Shown piece by piece: positions 1 to 6,192 of a stretch of 7,380 bases of DNA. The stretch spans positions 2,127 through 9,506 of the forward strand of contig JAGWBF010000071.1 in NCBI GenBank assembly GCA_021296025.1. The letters are read 5' to 3'. The translations under genes and the position numbers were made by a program. The stretch comes from Dehalococcoidia bacterium (GTDB lineage Bacteria > Chloroflexota > Dehalococcoidia > Lucifugimonadales > JAGWBF01). Within the stretch, counting starts at the first letter, position 1, and every line of letters starts with the position of its first letter. The notes under the pieces were generated by a model, which had not been told where the DNA came from, did not search any database, and saw nothing but the letters and a program-made list of their open reading frames with translations.

Positions 1-3000
1 CGAACGACATCCAGCGGAACCTGTCTGCGCCGCTGTCGGAGATCGGCACTCTGGCTGATGAGCTGGGCGAACCTCTACCCCAGATAACCACCGCCGTCAG
101 GACCGGGGACACCAAGGCCACGGAGCGACGGAAGCAGGCTTCTAAGCCACCCCACATCCTGATAACAACCCCCGAATCCCTGAATATTCTGCTTACATCC
201 CGCTCGGGAAGGGAGGGCCTTCGCCACGTCAAAACCCTGATCCTGGATGAGATTCACGCGGTGGCGGACGACAAGCGGGGCTCCCACCTGTCCCTTTCAG
301 TGGAGCGGTTGTGTGCCCTCGCAGAGGGGCATGTGACCCGCATAGGCTTGTCGGCCACCCAACGTCCGTTGAAGGAGACGGCCCGGCTCCTGGTCGGCTC
401 CCACAATATCGACGACGAGGGAATGCCCAACTGCCGGATAGTCGATATAGGCCATTCCCGGAAGCTGGACTTGGCGGTCGAGCTGCCCAGTGCAGACCTG
501 GGTCCCATAGCTACCCACGAGCTGTGGGCCGAGAACCTGGATGTCATCGCCGACCTGGTGCGCTCCCATGGGACGACCCTGGTATTCGTCAACACCCGGC
601 GACTGGTGGAGCGGGTAGCCCGGCAGCTGACGGAACGCCTGGGAGAAGATGCGGTGGTTGCTCATCACGGCAGCCTTGCCAGGGCTACCAGGTTCGCGGC
701 CGAAGAGAAGCTCAAGCATGGGGATGTGAAGGCCTGCGTGACCACCGCCTCCCTGGAGCTGGGCATCGACATTGGGGTTGTGGACCTCGTCTGCCAGATC
801 GGCTCCCCAAGGTCCATCGCCATCCTCCTGCAGCGCATTGGACGCTCGGGCCACACCCTTGGCGCGATCCCCAAGGGGCGCCTTTTCCCCTTGACGCGGG
901 ATGAGCTGGTGGAGTGCGCCGCCCTTTGCAGGGCTATCAGGAATGACATCCTGGACACTCTCAAGATTCCCCAATGGCCCCTGGATGTGCTTGCCCAGCA
1001 GATAGTTGCAGCCTGCTCTGTCGAGGAGTGGGAGGAGGATGCCCTTTTCGAGCTGGTTCGCCGGGCCTATCCCTACCGGGACCTGCCAAGGGAGAGCTTC
1101 GACTCGGTGGTAGAGATGCTGTGGCAGGGGTTTGCGCCCAGGGAAGGACGGAACAGGGCCCTGCTGCACCGGGATGGTGTTGGTCGAATCCTCAAAGGAA
1201 GGCGGGGTGCGGGCATCGCCGCCCTCACCAACGGCGGCGCTATCCCGGAGAACGCGGACTACGACGTCCTCGCCGACCCTGAAGGGACCTTTGTTGGCAC
1301 CGTCAACGAGGACTTCGCAATTGAGAGCATGGCTGGCGATGTGTTCCTGCTGGGCAACACCCCCTGGAAGATACGGCGAATCGAGAGCGGCAAGGTGCGG
1401 GTCGAAGATGCTCAGGGTCAAGCGCCGACCATCCCCTTCTGGCTTGGGGAAGCCCCCGGGCGTACCTGGGAGCTGTCCGAGGAGATTTCCACCCTGAAGG
1501 AGGGCGTGGAGGAGCGTCTGGGGCCCGCGAACACCGTCAAGGAGTGGATTGCATCGGAATGCAGCGTGTCCGCTGAGGCTGGCCGCCAGATCGTTGAGTA
1601 TCTGGAAGAGGGTAAGCGGGTCCTGGGGATGGTGCCCACAGCCCGTAGGATAGTTGCCGAGCGCTTCTTCGACGAGAGCGGTGGGATGCAGCTGGTCATC
1701 CATTCCCCCTTCGGTGCTCGTATCAACCGCGCTTGGGGTATGGCCCTCAGAAAGTCAATCTGCCGCACCTTTGACTTCGAGCTTCAAGCGGCCGCCACAG
1801 ACGATGGAATAAACTTCTCGTTGGGGCCTAACCTGTCCTTTCCCCTGGACGAGGTGTTTACCTATCTGTCCTCCTCCATGGTGGAAGATGTGCTAAAGGC
1901 AGCCATCCTGCAAGCCCCCATGTTCGTCACCCGCTGGCGATGGAACGCCACCAGGGCGCTGGCCATACTGCGTTTCAGTGGAGGAGGCAAGGTTCCTGCC
2001 CCGTTGCAACGCATGCGCTCCGACGACCTGCTGGCCGCTGTGTTTCCCGCCCAGGTGCAGTGCCAGGACAACCGGTTCGATGCCGACATCGAGCTTCCCG
2101 ACCATCCCCTGGTGTTCGAGACAATCCGGGACTGCCTCACCGAAGCATCGGATATCGAGGGATTGGCCCAGGTGCTGTCGTCCATAGAGAGGGAAGAGAT
2201 CGAAGTGTATGCCAGGGACACGGTCCAGCCGTCGGTCTTTTCCCACCAGATACTCAACGCCATGCCTTACGCCTTTCTGGACGATGCACCCCTGGAGGAG
2301 AGGCGGGCGAGGGCTGTATCCCTGCGGCGCGCCCTTCCCGAGCATGAACGTGAGCTGGGCTCCCTGGACCTTGCTTCCATAGAGCAGGAGAGCCAAAACG
2401 CCTGGCCATCGATGCGGGATTCCTTCGAGCTTCTGGATGCCCTCTCCAGCTTGGGATTGCTTCTGGAAGCGGAGGTCCGCGGTGCCAAGGGAACCGTTTC
2501 CCAGGAACAACTGGAGGCGATGCTTGATCGCTTGGTCCAAGAGGGCCGGGCTTTCAGGATAAAGCTGGGAGATGGGTCGTCGGGTTGGACCGGCGCGGAG
2601 CGCGCGAGCCGGATCCGGGCAGCCTCTCCGGATGCGGTGTTCGCCCACGAGGCAGTCGATATCCACCATGGGGAGGAGGGGCCAACGCGAGAAGAGGCGG
2701 TGCTGGAGCTCATCAGGGGACGGGTGGAGTGCGTCGGCCCAGTCACCCCTGAGGGTCTGGCCGGGGGTCTCCACTTGGACCCTTCGCCAGTCGCGCTTGC
2801 CCTGGCCCAGCTGGAGGCGGAGGGTGTGGTGCTCCGGGGACGATTCACCCCTGGGGTTCTCGAAGAGGAGTTCTGCAACAGGAGAATCCTGGCCCGCATT
2901 CACAGGGCAACCATAAGCCAGCTCCGTAGACAGGTCGAGCCTGTTTCCCAGTCCACCTTCCTCCAGTACCTGTTCCGGTGGCAGCACGTTGGCAGCCCCC

Positions 3001-4043
3001 GGCAGGTGTCCGGTGAAGGTGGAATTCTGGAGGTCATAGGCCAGCTTCAGGGCTACGAATCTGCAGCCGGTGCGTGGGAGAGGGAGATTCTGCCAACACG
3101 GGTTGCAGACTACCGGGCTTCCACCATGGATTTGCTGAGTTTGAGGGGCGAGGTTGTGTGGGGTCGCTTCGACCGCAGCCTGGACAACGGCAATTTGGCT
3201 GACGGGCACTCCGCTCTCACCCGCGCCACGCCCATCGGCCTTGCCCTCAGGGACTCCCTGGACTGGCTTCTTGCGCCGGTAAGTGAGGATGCCGCGCCTG
3301 GCAATGGCGGCGCGTCGGAGATCCTGGCTTTCTTGCGAAGGCGGGGCGCATCCTTCATGGCAGAGATCGTCTCAGGCACCCGCCGTCTGGCAGCAGATGT
3401 GGAGGAGATGCTATGGCAGTTGGCAGCCGCGGGCTGGGTAACCTCCGATGGCATGGAGCCGCTGCGTCATCGCATTGCCGGCAACTCCAACAATGGGCGC
3501 AGGGGTATACGCCGAAGGAGAGAGTTGCGACGCCGGAATACAAGCTACAGCCGGTGGTCCATACTGCAGCCTATTGCTCCGTCAGAGGAGAGAGTGGAGG
3601 CCCATGCCCGGCAGCTTCTGAGGAGATACGGGGTGCTGTGCGCCGAGTTGCTGGCCCGGGAGTCGCTGGTGCCCAGGTGGCGGGATCTGGTGCATGTGCT
3701 CCGGCAGATGGAGATGCGGGGCGAGATCCGGGGAGGCAGGTTTGTGGCAGGACTAGTTGGGGAGCAGTTCGCCTTTCCCGAAGCCATTGAGATGCTCCGC
3801 CAGGTTAAGAACCAGGGGCCAACCGGGGAGAGGGCTGTCATTTCCGCCTGCGATCCCCTGAACCTGGTCGGCATTCTCACGCCCGGGGAAAGGGTGCCCG
3901 CCGTTTTGGGCAACAAGGTGGGGTATAGGGATGGCGTGCTGACGCCAGCGGTCGAATTAGGCTACCCAGCCGTAGAAACAGTTGATGGAAGCAACGGCGT
4001 GGAAGACCCGGCATCGGTGGTGAAAGCCCCGACCCTGTCCTAA
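1..4043 (+). CDS. lhr: Lhr-family ATP-dependent helicase (large helicase-related protein), 5' end outside the window
   Basis: This is a superfamily 2, 3'-to-5' nucleic-acid helicase of the Lhr type, a family tied to DNA repair. The frame is open from the left edge (first full codon at base 3) and gives 1346 residues to a TAA stop. Visible motifs, numbered from the first full codon: Ia NDIQRNL at 1-7, Ib TTPESL at 55-60, II DEIH at 82-85, III SATQ at 117-120, IV TLVFVNTR at 192-199, V around TTASLELGIDIG at 247-258, VI QRIGRSGH at 277-284. A winged-helix region follows, then the family's DEAD/H-associated segment (YDVLADPEGTF, GTVNEDFA, IPFWLGEAPGRT, about 411-496). The long C-terminal domain ends with the typical GEIRGGRFVAG, EQFAFPEA and DPLNLVGILTPGERVPA stretches. 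Motif Q and Walker A must lie upstream, perhaps 80-100 residues away. A GTG at 261 is only an internal codon, because the DEIH box lies just before it. Family assignment is near certain; the exact biological role is not. Confidence 0.96.
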   Translation, partial: NDIQRNLSAPLSEIGTLADELGEPLPQITTAVRTGDTKATERRKQASKPPHILITTPESLNILLTSRSGREGLRHVKTLILDEIHAVADDKRGSHLSLSVERLCALAEGHVTRIGLSATQRPLKETARLLVGSHNIDDEGMPNCRIVDIGHSRKLDLAVELPSADLGPIATHELWAENLDVIADLVRSHGTTLVFVNTRRLVERVARQLTERLGEDAVVAHHGSLARATRFAAEEKLKHGDVKACVTTASLELGIDIGVVDLVCQIGSPRSIAILLQRIGRSGHTLGAIPKGRLFPLTRDELVECAALCRAIRNDILDTLKIPQWPLDVLAQQIVAACSVEEWEEDALFELVRRAYPYRDLPRESFDSVVEMLWQGFAPREGRNRALLHRDGVGRILKGRRGAGIAALTNGGAIPENADYDVLADPEGTFVGTVNEDFAIESMAGDVFLLGNTPWKIRRIESGKVRVEDAQGQAPTIPFWLGEAPGRTWELSEEISTLKEGVEERLGPANTVKEWIASECSVSAEAGRQIVEYLEEGKRVLGMVPTARRIVAERFFDESGGMQLVIHSPFGARINRAWGMALRKSICRTFDFELQAAATDDGINFSLGPNLSFPLDEVFTYLSSSMVEDVLKAAILQAPMFVTRWRWNATRALAILRFSGGGKVPAPLQRMRSDDLLAAVFPAQVQCQDNRFDADIELPDHPLVFETIRDCLTEASDIEGLAQVLSSIEREEIEVYARDTVQPSVFSHQILNAMPYAFLDDAPLEERRARAVSLRRALPEHERELGSLDLASIEQESQNAWPSMRDSFELLDALSSLGLLLEAEVRGAKGTVSQEQLEAMLDRLVQEGRAFRIKLGDGSSGWTGAERASRIRAASPDAVFAHEAVDIHHGEEGPTREEAVLELIRGRVECVGPVTPEGLAGGLHLDPSPVALALAQLEAEGVVLRGRFTPGVLEEEFCNRRILARIHRATISQLRRQVEPVSQSTFLQYLFRWQHVGSPRQVSGEGGILEVIGQLQGYESAAGAWEREILPTRVADYRASTMDLLSLRGEVVWGRFDRSLDNGNLADGHSALTRATPIGLALRDSLDWLLAPVSEDAAPGNGGASEILAFLRRRGASFMAEIVSGTRRLAADVEEMLWQLAAAGWVTSDGMEPLRHRIAGNSNNGRRGIRRRRELRRRNTSYSRWSILQPIAPSEERVEAHARQLLRRYGVLCAELLARESLVPRWRDLVHVLRQMEMRGEIRGGRFVAGLVGEQFAFPEAIEMLRQVKNQGPTGERAVISACDPLNLVGILTPGERVPAVLGNKVGYRDGVLTPAVELGYPAVETVDGSNGVEDPASVVKAPTLS

Positions 4044-4095
4044 AGGGATTTTCCTGAATCACCAGATGCAGGGAGCCGGGATTTCCTTAAGGGTG
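4044..4095. other. Convergent intergenic gap with no clear terminator
   Basis: This 52-base gap separates the stop of the helicase gene (TAA, 4041-4043) from the stop of the aspartate dehydrogenase gene (TGA, read on the minus strand at 4098-4096). A weak stem can be drawn between 4051-4056 (TTCCTG) and 4069-4074 (CAGGGA), with one G-T pair and a 12-base loop. No T tract follows it on either strand, so I do not call it a terminator. An imperfect direct repeat is present: GGGATTTTCCT at 4045-4055 and GGGATTTCCT at 4078-4087. The second copy runs into the palindrome CCTTAAGG at 4085-4092. No function can be assigned. Confidence 0.5.
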
Positions 4096-4902
4096 TCAGG
4101 TGCCGATGTGGAGGGTGTCGGTGACGTTCTGCACCGAGCGTATGATCGACATGGCGGTTAGGCGCCCAGTCTTGGGGTTCTCCGACGGTTCGTTTTCTAT
4201 GTGAATCCGCAGCAGGCCGAACTCGCCCTCGATCTCGATGTCGTGGCAGTTCCGCTCCAGCCCCGGCACGGCGATGACCTTGATCATGGTCTGGTCCGGC
4301 CCCAGCCCAGCCAGGCTGACTGCTGCCGACACGTTCAGGTTTGCTGGAAAGCCGATGCAAGCCTGGCGGGCCGTTCCTGTCAAAAGCTCCGTCTCCTCGG
4401 TGAGACCCTCCAGGCTGATGTTGTTTTCGATAAGGAACGGGGCGCCTTCTAAAGCCCTTGGCGGTTTCCTTGACTCCATCATCACGCTGCTCACCCTTCC
4501 AACACACGCCGACTTTATGCCGTCCAGTCCGGCAATTGCGCCTGACGGGGCATGGAGCTGGCAGCCTGTGGAACGGGAAAGCTCAATGATCTCAGGGTGC
4601 TCCAGCAGGGCGCCCACGCTGATTACCATCAAGTCTTTGCCTGCTGAGAACGCCTCCTGGGCGAGCTCTGGGACCACATGGCCCCCTGCTGTCTCCACGA
4701 GCAGGTCGGAACTGGCGATCAGCTCATCTCTGTCCAGGTAGGGAGGCGGCGACTGCATGGTGCCCAAGAAGGAGCGGGCCTTCTCCTCGTTTCGGCTGGT
4801 CACCCCCGCAACCCTTGCGCCCAAGCTTCCGGCCTCGCCTGCCCTCAATAGGGCCGTCCCGATTGCGCCGCAGCCGACTATACCTATGGTCTTTGTTGCC
4901 AT
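4096..4902 (-). CDS. nadX: L-aspartate dehydrogenase, NAD(P)-dependent
   Basis: This 268-residue cytosolic protein matches the L-aspartate dehydrogenase family in length and motifs. The family oxidises L-aspartate to iminoaspartate (or oxaloacetate plus ammonia) with NAD(P)+ and can feed quinolinate and NAD synthesis in place of aspartate oxidase. A Rossmann dinucleotide-binding loop, GCGAIG, is at residues 10-15. SGAIAGLDGI at about 120-129 and FPANLNVSAAVSLAGLGPDQT at about 185-205 are family signatures. NCHDIE follows, where H220 is the likely catalytic histidine, and then ENEPSENPKT at 236-245. The ATG at 4902-4900 is supported by a strong ribosome binding site 8 bases upstream and by the Rossmann strand starting at once. 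The gene lies 43 bases after qmoC on the same strand and is probably cotranscribed with it. No nadA or nadC is in view, so a role in NAD synthesis is inferred from the family. A general aspartate or ammonia-metabolism role is the alternative. Confidence 0.9.
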   Translation of the reverse strand: MATKTIGIVGCGAIGTALLRAGEAGSLGARVAGVTSRNEEKARSFLGTMQSPPPYLDRDELIASSDLLVETAGGHVVPELAQEAFSAGKDLMVISVGALLEHPEIIELSRSTGCQLHAPSGAIAGLDGIKSACVGRVSSVMMESRKPPRALEGAPFLIENNISLEGLTEETELLTGTARQACIGFPANLNVSAAVSLAGLGPDQTMIKVIAVPGLERNCHDIEIEGEFGLLRIHIENEPSENPKTGRLTAMSIIRSVQNVTDTLHIGT

Positions 4903-4910
4903 GTTGCGAT

Positions 4911-4919
4911 TCCTCCCCC
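4911..4919 (-). promoter_or_regulatory. Strong Shine-Dalgarno site of the aspartate dehydrogenase gene
   Basis: On the minus strand the sequence reads GGGGGAGGA, followed by 8 bases and then the ATG at 4902-4900. This is a near-ideal ribosome binding site. It fixes the start codon and suggests that the gene is translated independently of qmoC, not only by coupling. Confidence 0.8.
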
Positions 4920-4939
4920 GGCTGTCGCGGGTTAGCCGG
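4918..4939 (-). promoter_or_regulatory. Small inverted repeat abutting the nadX ribosome binding site
   Basis: CCGGCT and AGCCGG form a perfect 6-base-pair, GC-rich stem with a 10-base loop (4924-4933). It lies in the 43-base gap between qmoC and nadX. The 3' arm on the transcribed strand overlaps the first bases of the GGGGGAGGA ribosome binding site. In mRNA it could modulate access to that site or mark a processing or attenuation point. There is no T tract, so a plain intrinsic terminator is unlikely. The stem is short and could be chance in GC-rich DNA. Confidence 0.35.
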
Positions 4940-4945
4940 TGAATG

Positions 4946-6178
4946 TTATCTCAGCGTCTCAGTGTACACCGTCACCAGCTCGCCGTCCGGGGTCAGGGAG
5001 GTGCCCTGCTTTCCGGGGGTGCGTCCTGTCATCCTTGCACGGGTCAGGGCGAGGGTGCGGTAAACGATGTGAGCGAACTTGGTGAATGGCAGATAGGTGA
5101 ACAGCATAAAGTAGAAGAGCAGGTGCACCAGGTACAGGGAGTAAGACGTCACCAGCAGGTCGCCGAAGCGGACAAACTGCACGGCGAAGCCGGTTATGGT
5201 TGCTGCATAGAGTATCCCGACGAAATACCAGTCGAAGTAGCTCGATGCCCCGGCCTGCTTGGGGCGGGCCAGCCGCCTCCACACCAGCCATGTGAGTCCT
5301 ATGAGCAGCAGGGCTCCCCCTGTATTCCCGATCACCTTTACGGGGTCCCCGATGGTCAGGGACAGCTCCTTGTTGAGGAATTGGGTGTAGATAAAGGCGA
5401 GGGTTGTAGCTACGAACAGGAGCAGGAAGCCGTAAAAGACCCCCATGTGGGCGTGGCCCCTAGGCTTGTTGGCCCGGCAAAAACGGAAGAACCGGTGGGT
5501 TGCAATATCAACCAGGGTAGATGCCAGGCTGAATACAAATCCCCTTTGGACGGTCGCTGGCTGTGCATTTCCTATGGCCTGCCAAAAGCGACGCCCGGCG
5601 ATGGCGAGGACAACGACGGCAAACCCTACGGCGATGACGGAGAAGCCATCAATGTATATGTGGGGAATGAAGGCCTCGAAGAGTATTCCCTTGCCATACT
5701 CCTCCTCGAGGGCCGCCCTGTCGGGAAAGACCAGCCCCCCATTGGGCAGTAGGACCGCGAAAAAGAGCATCAGGGCCGTCAGTATAGCGGGAGGGACCAG
5801 AGCCAGGGGCAGCATCTTCGGCGCACTGGTGGCTTTCGACAGCCACTTGGGAAAGGAGTAGTGTTCGATCTGGAAGTGGCGGACCGCAGCCATCAGATCC
5901 CCGGGCATGGCGCCCCTTGGGCAGTGGCTGTTGCACTCGTTGCACTGGTGACACAGCCAAGCATCCCCGTCGGCAGCCAGCTTATCGGACAGGCCCCATT
6001 GAGCCCAGGCCATCTCCTTGCGAGGAAATGCGCTGGTGTCCGGGGTCAGGGGGCATACCACGGAACAGGTGCCGCACTGGTAGCACTTGTTGAGGTGCTC
6101 GGCGCCCAGCTTCAGGATCTGTTGTTTGGCCCCTGTGTCGGGAACGGTGAGGACGGGTAATGATCGAGCTTGTTCCAT
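4946..6178 (-). CDS. qmoC: Quinone-interacting membrane-bound oxidoreductase subunit C (HdrC-cytochrome b fusion)
   Basis: QmoC is the membrane subunit of the QmoABC complex, which exchanges electrons between menaquinone and APS reductase. The 410-residue protein has the diagnostic fusion layout. An N-terminal HdrC-like domain carries two CxxCxxCxxxC 4Fe-4S motifs (C32, C35, C38, C42 and C76, C79, C82, C86), with FPRKEM and QWGLSDKL between them and CPRGAMPGD at the end of the second. A HdrE/NarI-like cytochrome b domain follows, with about six hydrophobic segments near residues 122-144, 174-196, 246-266, 284-300, 314-335 and 341-362. Candidate haem ligands are H173, H242 or H244, H352 and H370. 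The ATG lies 14 bases after the qmoB stop. Only a weak AGAGA-like site precedes it, so translation is probably coupled to qmoB. The stop is TAA. The fused HdrC and HdrE halves, next to a QmoB-type gene, separate this from ordinary HdrC or DsrM proteins. Confidence 0.92.
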   Translation of the reverse strand: MEQARSLPVLTVPDTGAKQQILKLGAEHLNKCYQCGTCSVVCPLTPDTSAFPRKEMAWAQWGLSDKLAADGDAWLCHQCNECNSHCPRGAMPGDLMAAVRHFQIEHYSFPKWLSKATSAPKMLPLALVPPAILTALMLFFAVLLPNGGLVFPDRAALEEEYGKGILFEAFIPHIYIDGFSVIAVGFAVVVLAIAGRRFWQAIGNAQPATVQRGFVFSLASTLVDIATHRFFRFCRANKPRGHAHMGVFYGFLLLFVATTLAFIYTQFLNKELSLTIGDPVKVIGNTGGALLLIGLTWLVWRRLARPKQAGASSYFDWYFVGILYAATITGFAVQFVRFGDLLVTSYSLYLVHLLFYFMLFTYLPFTKFAHIVYRTLALTRARMTGRTPGKQGTSLTPDGELVTVYTETLR

Positions 6179-6192
6179 AGTGCGTCTCTGGG

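Noticed and set aside
261..263. GTG as a possible start of the helicase gene.
   Set aside because: The same frame is open to the left edge and encodes helicase motifs Ia, Ib and DEIH upstream of this codon, so it is internal.
297..3209. Two long open frames on the minus strand opposite lhr (297-1703 with 468 codons, 1893-3209 with 438 codons).
   Set aside because: Both are codon-aligned with lhr, so they stay open simply because lhr seldom uses TTA, CTA or TCA. Their translations are low-complexity and resemble no family I recognise, while the plus frame carries all the helicase motifs.
4051..4074. Weak stem-loop as a terminator for lhr.
   Set aside because: It has only six pairs, one of them G-T, a 12-base loop and no T tract, which is no better than chance.
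4943..5752. A 269-codon open frame on the plus strand opposite qmoC.
   Set aside because: It is codon-aligned with qmoC on the other strand and rich in G, Q, E and P, as expected for the complement of membrane-protein codons. The minus frame has two clear 4Fe-4S motifs and membrane segments.
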